In this document: in pieces, positions 9,430-20,400 of the stretch
Layout of the letters: each line of letters begins with the position of its first letter
Numbering within the stretch: position 1 is the stretch's first letter
Origin: Capsaspora owczarzaki ATCC 30864
Taxonomy: Eukaryota > Opisthokonta > Filasterea
Reading direction: 5' to 3'
Assembly: GCF_000151315.2 (NCBI RefSeq)
Contig: NW_011887296.1
Span: forward strand, 1,122,217-1,186,216
DNA length: 64,000 nt
Program-made: the position numbers and the translations under genes
Notes under the pieces: generated by a model
Told to the model about the DNA's origin: nothing
Databases searched by the model: none
Seen by the model: only the letters and a program-made list of their open reading frames with translations

Positions 9430-10681
9430 ATAAATGTGACGACACACACACTGTGTATCCGAGAGAAGGACACCCCCCTTGACGAAGGAGATGGCAGAGA
9501 AGTGATGGTAATCGTCATGGTCGTAGTAGTCGTCCTCGTACTAGTCGTCGGATGGTGATGATGCTTCGGTCGCTACTGCTGCTGTTCGTTCACCGTCCTC
9601 TCCTTCGCACCCTGTTGATGCAACCCCCACTCTGTACTCATTACACTCCCCCCCCTTTTGGCTCACAGGCTCGGCATTCAAGCAGCAGCGCTTGCCGGCA
9701 TGGCAGCCAGTGCTGACGCCCAAATCCGTCATTCCCGTTTTCCTCATCATTGGCATTGTCTTCATCCCGCTCGGCATCGGGTTTTTGGTCTCGTCGAATG
9801 GAGTCAAGGAGGTCGAGGTGGACTACACGGACTGCCAGGGCATCGGCCCGTGGGCGGGACAGACTTGCGCAGAAGTTGCTGCCGATTGGCACAACTCTGG
9901 CTGCCAGTGCCAAATCCAAGTGACCATCGACGAGGACTTTGACAGCACGACCTACATGTACTATGGCCTGACCAACTACTACCAAAATCACCGTCGCTAC
10001 GTCAAGTCGCGCGACGACGCCCAGCTACACGGCCTCAGCCCGCTGCTCACCGACTGCGACCCGCTTGACACTGGCTTGAACGCCAACAACCAGTCGACCA
10101 CGATGGCGCCGTGCGGTCTGATTGCCAACTCGCTGTTCAACGACACCATCACCCTGTTTGAGCTTGGAAGCACCACCGTCCCCTATGCAGTCACCGCCAC
10201 CGGCATTGCATGGAGCTCGGACGTTGACACAAAGTTCTCCAACCCTTCGTCGTTCGCCAACACGGTCAAGCCCCCGAACTGGCCCGCGAACGTGACCACC
10301 TACCTCTCTTCGAGCAACCCCGTACACCCCAATGGCGAGGCGTACGAGAACGAGGACTTTATCGTTTGGATGCGCACGGCCGCGCTGCCCAACTTCCGCA
10401 AGCTCTACCGCATCCTCGACGCGCCCCTCGCGGCAGGCACGTACGACATTACCATCGACTACCGGTACCCCGTCGCCGTCTTCTCGGGCAACAAGAAGAT
10501 TATCTTTTCGACCACCTCTTGGCTCGGTGGCAAAAACCCCTTCCTGGGCATTGCCTACATTGTTATTGGCAGCCTCAATCTGATCTTTGGCCTCGCCTTC
10601 CTCGCTCGCCACTGCATTGCCCCACGAGCACTCGGCGACTCTGCCTACCTCAAGTGGGCTGCCCCTACTGCGAACAACTAG
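8912..10681 (+). CDS. TMEM30A: CDC50/LEM3-family P4-ATPase (flippase) beta subunit
   Basis: Two exons, 8912-8951 and 9669-10681 (1053 nt, 350 aa). Exon 1 encodes only 13 residues plus one base; the join restores GGSAFKQQRLPAWQPVLTP, the family's N-terminal cytosolic signature. Membrane helix 1 is VIPVFLIIGIVFIPLGIGF and helix 2 is FLGIAYIVIGSLNLIFGLAF, flanking a large lumenal domain with paired Cys and the conserved YGLTNYYQNHRRYVKSRDD. CDC50 proteins chaperone P4-ATPases out of the ER and are needed for phospholipid flipping at Golgi and plasma membrane. The 717-bp intron has a weak donor (GTTCGC) and contains several T runs, the longest at 9385-9428. Confidence 0.93.
9385..9428 (+). repeat. 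44-bp poly-T tract in CDC50 intron 1
   Basis: An uninterrupted T run, the longest homopolymer I found in the window. Shorter T runs lie at about 8959-8974, 8980-8990 and 9001-9014 in the same intron. Confidence 0.9.
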
Positions 10682-11018
10682 TTGCGCAAGCATTTGGCGT
10701 TGAGCAGAACAACAAAGCAATTCAAAAATACCATGGTCTGTTTGTGTATTTTTTGAGTCTGTTGCTGTGTTGGCGTGAGTATGTGTGTGTGTCTGTGTGT
10801 CTGTGTGTCTATGTGTCTGTGTGTCTATGTGTCTGTTGTTGTTATTTCGATAAACCGTTTGCAAAACAATTTCAAGTTCTTTGCGTGTTGTTTTTTGGTG
10901 CTTGGGGGAAAAAAACCATTCAACATGCCTTCTGCTTTCATCGAGCAATACAACTTTTTTTAATCTACAAGCAAGCTACTGTAGAAAAACCCAAACAAAT
11001 CAAAATCAAAGTACATCT
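10682..11018. other. Convergent 3' gap with GT-rich microsatellite
   Basis: It lies between the CDC50 stop and the m-AAA protease stop on the opposite strand. 10775-10840 is an imperfect (GTGTGTCT)n tract. No gene is seen. Confidence 0.6.
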
Positions 11019-13925
11019 TTACTTGGAATTCTTCTTCGACTTGGGAGGCCATTGCCACGAGACCTGCCACACTTGGACCTTGGGCTTGTTTGCCTTCCTG
11101 GCATTGCGCGACTTGCGATCGTTATCGTCAAATTGGTCGTCATCGTCCTCGTCGTCCTCGTCTTCGTCCTCGTTGTTGTCAGAGGCCTTTTGCTTCTTGT
11201 CCGCCTCTTTGGCAGCCTTGGCGGCCTCCGCCGCTTCATCAGCAGCACGCTGGGCAGCTAGACCAGGGGGCAATTTCAAATCCTCCTCTTCGGCACCAGT
11301 GCCCGCAACAAAGTCCTCGTACGCGTGCTTTTCCACGAAGGGTCGCTTGCCAAGCAGCTCGGTCATGTCGTGGCGCGAAATCACCTCGCGCTCGAGCAAC
11401 AATTGAGCCACCTTTTCCGCCTCAGCACGCCGCTCGGTCAGCAGCGCGCGAGTCCGCTCAAGAGCGTCCTGGACGAGCTTGCGCACCTGTTCGTCAATCA
11501 GCTGGGCTGTTGCCTCGCTGTACGGCTTCTCGAGCATTGGATCGTCCTCTCCGGGCAAGTCGTATGACAAGGGGCCAACCAGCGGGTTCATACCAAACTT
11601 GGCGACTTGACCATAGGCCAGCTTGGTCACCTTGCTCAGATCGTCTTGGGCGCCGGTAGTAATGCGGCCAAAAAACACTTCTTCCGCCACACGGCCACCA
11701 AGGGTCATGCACATACGATCACGCAACTATCATAGTTTGGAGAAGGGGGGGGGGAAAAAGATCCAACGGTTGGCAACATGTTGATAAGGCAGATCATGAC
11801 AAACAACAGTTTTGCTATTTATGAATGTTTTACCTGTTCCATCGAGTACAAGTAGTTTTCTTGAGGGAGGTACTGAGCATAGCCAAGCGCAGCAGAGCCT
11901 CGAGGAATGATTGAAACCTGAGATCAAACAAGGGCGCAAGTGAGTGCATCGATGACAAAGAAAACCAAAAAAGAAAACAAGGAAACAAAAAAAAAAAATA
12001 AAAATAAAAACCTCTCTCCCCCCCCCTCCTCCAACAACAACACCACCCTCACATCTCACCTTCAATAGAGGATCGGCATGCTCCAAATACCAGCCGACGG
12101 TGGCGTGGCCGGCTTCGTGATAGGCAACAACCTTCTTCTCCTCTGGCGAAAGCACCTTGTTCTTCTTTTCGAGACCTGCAATGACACGCTCAATCGCCTG
12201 GTCAAAGTGCTTTTCCTCGACAAACTCGGCGGCATAGCGGGCAGCAATGAGGGCGGCTTCATTGCAAACGTTCGCGATATCGGCACCAGTGAAGCCAGGC
12301 GTCAACGCGGACAGCTTGCGAGAGAGCTCTTGCAGGACAATCGACGGGTGCAGCTTGATGGGCTTGAGGTGGACTCGGAAGATGGAGTTGCGACCCTTAA
12401 TGTCGGGTCGGTCAATGACAATGTTGCGGTCAAAGCGGCCAGGGCGGAGAAGAGCAGGGTCCAGGACGTCCACGCGGTTGGTGCCCGCGAGCACGATCAC
12501 GTTTGTGGTCGAGTCAAAGCCATCCATTTCAACGAGCAGTTGGTTGAGCGTGTTTTCGCGCTCGTCGTGCGAGCCAGACATGTTACCACGACCACGAGCG
12601 CGACCGATGGCGTCGATTTCGTCAATGAAAATGATGCAAGGGGCATTCTCGCGAGCCTGCTCAAAGAGATCGCGAACGCGCGACGAGCCCACACCGACAA
12701 ACATTTCCAGAAACTCAGAGCCCGAAATGCTCAGGAACGGAACGCCTGCCTCACCGGCAGTCGCCTTGGCCAGCAGGGTTTTGCCCGTGCCAGGTGGTCC
12801 GGACAGGACGGCGCCCTTGGGGATTTTGGCGCCCAGCTCGCGGTAGACGCTCGGATGCTTCAAAAAGTTGACAAATTCCATGATTTCGACCTTGGCTTCC
12901 TCGCAGCCAGCCACATCCTTGAACTTGATGCCAATGTTGGTTTCCTTATTGTAAAAGCGATGCTTGGCCTTGCCAAAGTTGAACATTCCTCCGGGACCTC
13001 CACGCAGGGAGGGGCCAGCAGAAGACAGGTTTTTCCGGATGAGCCAGATCATGACGCCAAAGAAAATGAGGGGCGAAGCGAGGCTGAGCAGTGCAGACGA
13101 GTAGTCGGCCTCGGTGAGATACGAGATGGGCACAAACTCGCGGGGTTCAATGTTCAGCTCCTTCTGGGCCTGCTCCATTTGGCGCTCAAAGGTGTCAACA
13201 CTTCCGATGGCAAACCAGTAGTGGGGTGCATGCGGGTCGCGCAGCTTGACGCGAACGTAGGATCGGTTGACGACAGTGAGGCGCTCCACCTGACCCTTGT
13301 CGAGCATGGTTGAGCGGAACTCGTGCCAGGTGGTTTCGCGCGATCGCTGTGAGGTGGTGCCCAAGAAGACGAGGCCCATGGTGCCGAGCACGAAGGCGGG
13401 CAGCGCAAACTTGCTTGGCTGGAACTCAAACTCAAAGTTGCTGTTGTCCTTGCCCTTCTTGTTGCCTTGCTCGCCCTTGTTCTCTGCATCGTTGGAGGAG
13501 GACTGCTTGTTGCGCTTGCTCTTGTCATCCGTCTCTTCCGCTCGGTCCTGTCCGCGCGGTGGTCGGTTGTTGCGAGGAGCGGCAGACGCAAACTGCTGCA
13601 CCCGCGAGCTGAGCACGGCGCCGAGCGTGTACTGCGGCAAGCGTGCGGTCCGCATCAGCGCGATGGTTGTGTGCAATCGCGATGCCAGCGACAGTCCTCC
13701 CAGCGCAGCTGCTTGAACAGGAGTGGGATGGCCGGTGGCGGCTCCAGCAGAGAGCACAGAGGAGTTGGCTGCGAGTGGGCTGGTGCTCAGTGCCCTGCGG
13801 CCCGCGAGCTGCCTCCACCCTGCCAGTTCCTGCCGTGCCTGCGCCCGCGCCTGCTGCCTGCTGATCTCGAGCAACGCGTGCGAGCGTCGTTGGAGCATCG
13901 CCGTCAAGCCAAGCGAGATGGTCAT
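11019..13925 (-). CDS. AFG3L2: Mitochondrial m-AAA protease (AFG3L2/Yta10-12 type, FtsH family)
   Basis: Minus-strand exons 13925-12060, 11917-11834, 11726-11019 (2658 nt, 885 aa). The N-terminus is Arg/Gln/Ala-rich and acid-poor, like a mitochondrial presequence. Two membrane helices ([16 protein letters not shown] ~175-190; [15 protein letters not shown] ~282-296) flank the intermembrane-space domain. The AAA domain has GPPGTGKT (~377), [13 protein letters not shown] and the second region of homology (LLRPGRFDR). The protease has zinc motif HEAGH (~602). The 28-residue middle exon supplies [18 protein letters not shown], placing LYSMEQ next to [12 protein letters not shown] as in all m-AAA proteases. 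The C-terminus is a lineage-specific acidic/basic tail. It performs inner-membrane quality control and processing. Confidence 0.95.
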
Positions 13926-15411
13926 CCTTTTTTTTTCCTTCTTTTTTCAATGTTCCGCTTTGCCTCTGCTGATGGGGGGGGGGTCGTTTGCAAGATCAGA
14001 TCGATGAACGTGGATGGGATTGCAAAGACCAATTCCACAAAGCGAGATCGACGACGAGAGGACTATTTGCGTCAGGAACAAGTGCAAAAAGCAGAGAGAG
14101 AGAAGCAAAGGTTAAGACAGATCTCGAAAAAAAAAAAAAAAGCGAAAAGACTGGATTTTTACATTGAGATTTACATTTGGGGATTGCATGATGGTGTGAT
14201 GTGCAATGTTGCTGCAACTCGAAATACAATTGGTATTTGTCTTGGAAATAAGTGCTTGGAGATGGCAGGAATAGACGCTTCGGACCGAGCGAAATAGCTG
14301 GAAAATTTGCTCAAGTGCGAGACTTTCAGATTGGCAGAGTCGATGGGTTGAGCAGCGTTCGAGCACGAGTCATACAAATGTCCAACAGTGAACGATGCAC
14401 GCTTGGTGAGATTTGCTACCGTGAATCGGGCAATGGTGGTCCTGGCGATGAGCGTGCTTGTTTTTTGGTTTCTGTTTGAGGTTTCAGCGGTGGATCCAAG
14501 CCTCAACTCTGCAAAATCGACCCTTCCATATTCAATTCTGTACTTTTGACGTTATTGTTCATCTTTTTATTGCTTGTGTTGCTGTTTGTTATGATCAGAG
14601 ATTGTTCCACTAAACCGAAACCAGAAATTCACTCTTTTGTCCCTTGTTGTCGGTAAGTGAAAAAAATCAACCAAAAAATCAAAAAAAAAAAAAAAAGGAA
14701 AAAAAAATCCGGTCCTTTTCCCCCCCTTTGTCCCCTTTTTGGTCCTTCTTGAATCTCCTGCTCTTCCTCACTGCTCGGTCGCATCTCTGCGAATCGCCAT
14801 ACACGAGTTTCAACTGACGCTCCAGTCTGTGCGTGTCAGGAAAGGGCAGTCGATCTTGCTGAGGCAAAAAAAAGCTAAACGAAAAAAAAAAAAAAAGCAA
14901 AAAAAAAAAAAGCGATCTCTCGCTTTGCTGGAGCATCATTGCGCTCTCTTCGAGCCTCACTCGCGTCGTGGGGGGGGGGTTTGGTCGACGCCCGCTCGCT
15001 GCACACACCAACGTGAGGGTGTTGTTTAGGACCATCGAGAATGCAGGAGAGCAGCGCAGGACGCGTGGCAAAGCAGCTGGCTCTTCGTTTTCACCCACAA
15101 TACAACCACGCTGCTCTCCTCCTCGTCTTCACCCTTCTCCACTCTTCCCAAGAAAGAGGGCCAGTCATTCGCTTGCCCGGTGGCAGCACCAGCAGCATCA
15201 CCATCGTTCGTTTTTGCCGCTCTCTTTGAAACGATCGACCCGTGTCTTTCCCAAAGACCATTTCAATGCTCTTCCACTCAAATCGCAAACCCCTTCTTCT
15301 CCCAATCTCCCCTTCGTCATGAGCCCCTTCGAGGTCAACTCACCCTTCTCCTCTCCGTTTGTTTTCTCTTGTACATTCAGGTTTTCGGGAAAAAAATCAC
15401 AATTCACAACA
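13926..15411. other. Divergent promoter region between m-AAA protease and Rieske genes
   Basis: About 1.5 kb without a convincing gene. It holds T- and A-rich runs (13927-13950, 14678-14708, 14880-14910) and G runs. A 97-codon ORF at 14004 is listed separately with low confidence. A 5'-UTR intron for the Rieske gene is possible (donor GTGAGG near 15013, acceptor CATTCAG at 15380). Confidence 0.5.
14004..14297 (+). CDS. Possible small basic coiled-coil ORF (97 codons)
   Basis: It opens with ATG and reads MNVDGIAKTNSTKRDRRRED, then a Lys/Glu/Gln/Arg-rich helix-like run, then passes through a poly-A tract as poly-Lys into unremarkable sequence, stopping at 14297. The first ~40 residues look protein-like, the rest does not. 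It may be an upstream exon, a leader ORF or chance. No family recognised. Confidence 0.15.
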   Translation: MNVDGIAKTNSTKRDRRREDYLRQEQVQKAEREKQRLRQISKKKKKAKRLDFYIEIYIWGLHDGVMCNVAATRNTIGICLGNKCLEMAGIDASDRAK

Positions 15412-16390
15412 ATGCTCGCCTTCCGCTCGACCGCTCCCTCCCTCGCACGTGTCTTGCAAGGCTCCGCCACTTCGGTGGGCAAGGTTGCTCGCACGCCCCT
15501 TATTACTAGCCGCATTCTCCCAGACCCATCAGGCCACCACGACGGCCACCACGACGGCCACGGCGCTGTTCCCGGCGTTGCCTACCGCGAGGAGCCCACC
15601 TTCCTGACTGCCCGATCGCTCCCCCGCGTCGCCTCGGCCAACCAGGTCTTCTCGACCTCAATGCTGCCCCGCGGCGTTCGTTATGCGCACACCGACATCC
15701 AGGTCCCCGACTTTAGCCACTACCGTCGCGAGATTGCCCCCACCGAAGCCAAGGGCGACCCGACCTCGCGCCTCTTCTCGTACTTTGTTGTCGGCGCCAC
15801 TGGTGTCTTCACCGCCTCCATCGTCAAGAACATTGTTGTCGACTTTGTCATGAGCATGAGCGCGTCCGCCGATGTTCTCGCTCTTGCCAAGGTCGAGGTC
15901 GATCTTTCCGCCATTCCCGAGGGCAAGAACGTTGTCGTGACATGGCGCGGCAAGCCCCTGTTTGTGCGCCACCGCACTGAGGCCGAGATTGCAGGTATGT
16001 TGGATTTTCCAGCCAGGGCTCTTTTATTTTTTTCTTTCTGCTGAGTTGGATGGGTTTTGTGCTTGAGAATTTGAGTTTTTGTCTGCTCACTTTTGTGCTC
16101 GGCTTCCGTTCGACTCAACAGAGGCCAACAGCGTCAGCTTGTCCGAGCTCCGTGACCCGCAGATGGACGCCGAGCGCGTTCAACAGCCCAAGTGGCTCGT
16201 TCTGCTTGGTGTTTGCACTCACCTTGGCTGCGTGCCAATTGCAAGCGCTGGCGACTTTGGTGGCTATTTCTGCCCTTGCCACGGCTCACACTACGACGTT
16301 TCTGGTCGCATTCGTCGTGGCCCTGCTCCCCTCAACTTGGAAGTACCGCCGTACAGCTTCTTGGAGGAAAATAAGATCATTGTCGGTTAA
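15412..16390 (+). CDS. UQCRFS1: Ubiquinol-cytochrome c reductase Rieske iron-sulfur subunit
   Basis: Two exons, 15412-15994 and 16122-16390 (852 nt, 283 aa). The C-terminal domain carries both cluster-binding boxes, CTHLGC and CPCHGSH, two Cys and two His for the 2Fe-2S cluster. A transmembrane helix lies before the flexible hinge ([27 protein letters not shown], abbreviated here to its ends). The ATG at 15412 begins a typical mitochondrial presequence. An unusual His/Gly/Asp stretch ([11 protein letters not shown], nt ~15532-15564) lies inside the presequence region. The protein is the electron-transferring subunit of complex III in the inner membrane. The ATG follows a T-rich leader and an A-rich stretch. 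Confidence 0.95.
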
Positions 16391-17401
16391 ATTGACCACC
16401 AACAATGGTTTTATTGTTTCCTTTCGTGATTCTTTCTTTTTGTCCTCCCTCTTGTCCCTCCCCCTTTCCCCCCCCCCCCAACTTAATTGACATTCTTCAT
16501 GCTCCGGATGTCATGCCATGATTGATTATTGGCCTGTTTCTGTATCTTGTTTTGTTCTTCTCTCTCTCTTTTTGTTTGATTACATTTTTCCAACTTGTAG
16601 CCTCGCTTTGTCATTGCTTGATTTGTCTGCGGGATGCTTTGGAGTGGTGTTTTTTTCCATTGTTACGTTGGGGGTGCAAGTCACAAGCTTTTGCAGTCAA
16701 ACGAAGCCAAAAAACCAAATGCCCAACGAAAGCTCACCCACCGTCAGTAGTGGTAGCACCAATATTGCGCCAGTGACCATTGTAAATCAACCACATGGAT
16801 TGAGGTTGGCAGCAACTGCTCACGACGGGTTTGGCGGGTCTGGATTCAGTTTTCTCCTGCAACACAACACAGGCGATTTGTGCGATTGTGCGTTCGCTCG
16901 AGCAGTCGAATACCTACAGAGAGAAGAGAGAGAGAGAGGACCCCCCTCCCCCATGAATACAGCTAAAGTGGCCTTGCTACCGCCAGCGGGAAGAGGACAG
17001 GGGAGGACGACGACGCATGGGACTGATCCACGCGAGCACAACTCGTCCAATTCAGCTGATCGCCGTCGATGCAAGCTCTCTTCACAAACCTGATCTCCAA
17101 CACGCATTTGACTTTATCCATCCAAATCGAGCTCAACTCAGTCATCTTCCATTCGTCTTCAGTTGTTCAATGTACAGTAATACAAAATCGTTGTGTTTTG
17201 CGTTGTTTGTTTGACAATCCCTCCATTTTTGTCTTTTTTGTGCCCACGCGCAATTAGGTTTTTGGGATTTTTTTTATTTTTTATTGAATGCATTTTTTTC
17301 TCATCATTGATTTCTGTTCTGTTTTTTGCTGTCAAAAAACACAGAAACAAACAACAACAAACAAACAACAACAAACAACAGGAATTCTCATCATCACCGC
17401 A
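16391..17401. other. Intergenic region between Rieske and SecA-like genes
   Basis: About 1 kb of T-rich 3' UTR/promoter-like sequence with a C run at 16470-16479 and an AG-rich patch (16918-16941). The last 60 bp before the SecA-like ATG are built from AACAA units. No gene is seen. Confidence 0.55.
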
Positions 17402-20400
17402 ATGTCGCAGGAAGAGCACTTTGGCGGCGGCGGCGGTGCGGGCGGGTCAGACGACGACGCCAACAACAGCGACGACGCGACGAGCAATCCCTCGTTCCAA
17501 GATCACGTCCATCGCGACCCAGCAGCCCATCCACAGCAGCAGGAGGAAGGCGATGCAGCGCACACAACGCGCGAGCCAGTGCCACTCGCTGCCGCTGCCG
17601 AGGTCCGCGCGACCGTCACGCCCATTGCAAGCGGTGGCGGTGGGTCGCGTCCGAGCAATTTGCTGCTCTCCTTTGCCCCGTCGTCCCCGCTGACCCACGC
17701 TGCCCTGCTGGTGTACCTGCTTCAGCTGCGTACGGAAGCCACTGCCGCGATCTCTGCTTGCGACGGCCTCCAACCGGGGGTCGCTGCTGCTGCTGCTGCT
17801 GCTGCTCCGGAGGCTTCGATCGGCTCTGTGCTGTCCTCAGCTGTCGCTTCCACTGCCGTCCACGCAGAGGAGGTGGACGCTGCTATTGGCATTTGCCGGG
17901 CGCTGTCTGGCTACTCGGCCATTGCCCACTCGCAGGCATTGCACCACTCCTTGCCAACGGCAGAATTTGATGCATTCTGCAGTTTCGCTCTGAGCGTGTG
18001 GACCATTTCGCCCAACTTGAAAGGCAAAACCCTGCAAGAGCCAGTGCGTTATCGTGTGTTGACCACGACATCCATCATGCTTCTCTGGGCGCTGTCGCAT
18101 GACGCGAGCCCATGCCCGTCCTCGAGCGCGACGGCCATCGCGAGTCTTGCCAGCGCCGTTGCCAAGGCTGTGTCCTCGGGCGAGCTGATGTGGGAGGAAG
18201 TACGAGAGTGGGAGCACGCATGGGGCCGCATTGGACTGCTGCTGCACAGGCAAGCGCTGAATCTGCACCAGAGCTTCCAGGAGTTGGCGGCGCTCGTTCA
18301 GATGGCTGCCAACGACGTGCACTACAGCACTGATCCGATCAAGTCGATTGAGCTTTTGCTTGCCCAGCGAAAGCGAATCCTACTGGCGATTAAAAAGATC
18401 AAAGGCCAGCCATCGCCCGCTGCAGCCACTGCTGCCGCTGCAGCCGGAGGGTTGGCGTTGGGCGAGTTTGCCAACGATGGCGGCGATTCTCTCCTCCACA
18501 CTGGTTCGTTGGAATGCGTGCTGTTGGATTACATTAGTCTCTACGTGCTCGGGTCTTCCGACGCCAGCCGAGTGTGGCACGCATGCTGGAGCGCGCGCGG
18601 TCGTCGACGCCTTCCAGTCCTCCTGCGCGGCATCGAGACAATCGCACGCTTGGGCGCTACGCATCCCACGCAACTCGCTGCCATGATCAAAGGAACGCCC
18701 TCTTCCGCAGATCTCATCACCTTGGAGCAGCTGGCCTCGAGCGCCGAGCAACGCAAAGAGCAACGACCATTCTTGCTCGAAATCTTCAAGTCCAAAACGG
18801 TGTTTCCCGACTGGCAGCTCGTGCACAAGTTGGCTGTTGCGCTTGCCATGCAACTGCACCACCCCATCGCCGTGTGGGAGGGATCTGTACTCGCGGCGTA
18901 CGCGCGCCAAATCGATGCTGCTGGCCCAAGCCCCGACTGGCCCGAAGCAAAGCAGGTGCTTCAAAACCTTCGTACGCGCAAAGAAGATGCCTTGCTTGCG
19001 CCAGCCGAGCTTGACGCCCTCATCCGCGCGGCAGCCGCAGTCCCGCCTCCGACCGATGCTGCCGTCGCACCGCTCGTCAACGTTGAACTAAAGTACCGTC
19101 ATCTGCATTCGAAAACGATTGACGTGTCCATCTTCAGTCAGGACGTTTGCTCGCAAACGGTCGAGCACGCCGCCGACTGGTTTGCCCTCGTCAACCCGAC
19201 CAGTGCGTCCACCCTTGAAGCTCTGGCGACGGTGTGCGACTACATCATTTCCCAACGAACCGTCGCAGCGACGAGCACTGACGGCGGCAGGGCGCTGGAT
19301 GCAGTCTTTGCCGTCATGTTGGCCAATTCCATGCGCACTCTGCTGCCAGACCAGCGTCTTGCACGCACTGCCGCCATCGTTCCCGTTTTGAAACGCCATG
19401 CCAAGACACTTTTGGAAGGCACTCTGCCGACCAAGAGCGTTTCCGTCTTCTTTGACACGCTTTCAACGGCTCGACAACAGTCCAACGCGGCCGAACTGGC
19501 GGGAATGCAGGCGATTTTCACCGAGTTTTTGCGCCAATGGAAGGCGCAACAGTCCTGCGCTGCGGAGTTGGTTCAGCTGGCTGTCCAGCATGCTGCGACC
19601 ACCGCTGCCCCGGATGGCATCCTCCTTCGCCTGGGCTGGCTGGTTGCTGGAGATTCGTCGTCGAACAACCGCTTCCTTGGCCGTGAGATTGTCGCACACC
19701 GCCAAGCCGGTGCGTACTTGCGCCATCTCCCCGCGCTCTATCCGTCAAGCGATCAGGCTGTTTTGGGCAAGCTTGCAAAGCTTTGCGGCCTTGACATTCC
19801 CATGACGACGGCCGTGTCAGAGTCCCCAGCCCTCGCGGACAACGAGCTCATCCGCTTTGCCCTGCAGGCCAAGCCTGCTCCCTGGTCTGCTGAGCTTTGG
19901 ATTGCGTTTGTCGGGGCGGCGAGCATGTTCTGGAGTGGCGACTCTACTGCGCGCATGTGCATGGCCTTGGTTGATCAACTCGTTGACAAGTTGCAAGGGC
20001 AGCAGCACGTGAGTGTCGTGTTGTCGGCTGTTGCTGCTGCTGCCAGGCAGTCTCGACGTGCGGCCACGCTGCTTGCCAACGGGCAGTCCGCGGCCGCTCC
20101 AGCCGAAGCTGCAACAACGGCCCACCAGCAACCACGGGCTGGCTACGACAGCTCCTTGCGCCACTGGCTGGCTGATTTCCTCCCCTTGGAGGACGTCACC
20201 CGCGGCGGCGTGTCTCTCACCACGGAGGCCATTACCAAAGGCGCAGAAGAGTCGATGGCGGCCCCAGAGTCCCTCTTGGAGTTTGCGCAGCGTGTCGCAA
20301 AGCTCCGAATCCATCTGTACGAGCTGCGCTTCCCCGAGAAATCGCTGGAGCAGGTTATCGAGGAATTCGAGCAGCAGATGGTCACCTTGCCAGCCGCCGA

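Noticed and set aside
10025-10948. 307-codon minus-strand ORF
   Set aside because: It is antisense to the CDC50 coding exon, low-complexity at its N-terminus and without a domain.
12078-13313. 411-codon plus-strand ORF
   Set aside because: It is antisense to the m-AAA protease exon; GC-rich codon bias keeps the opposite frame open.
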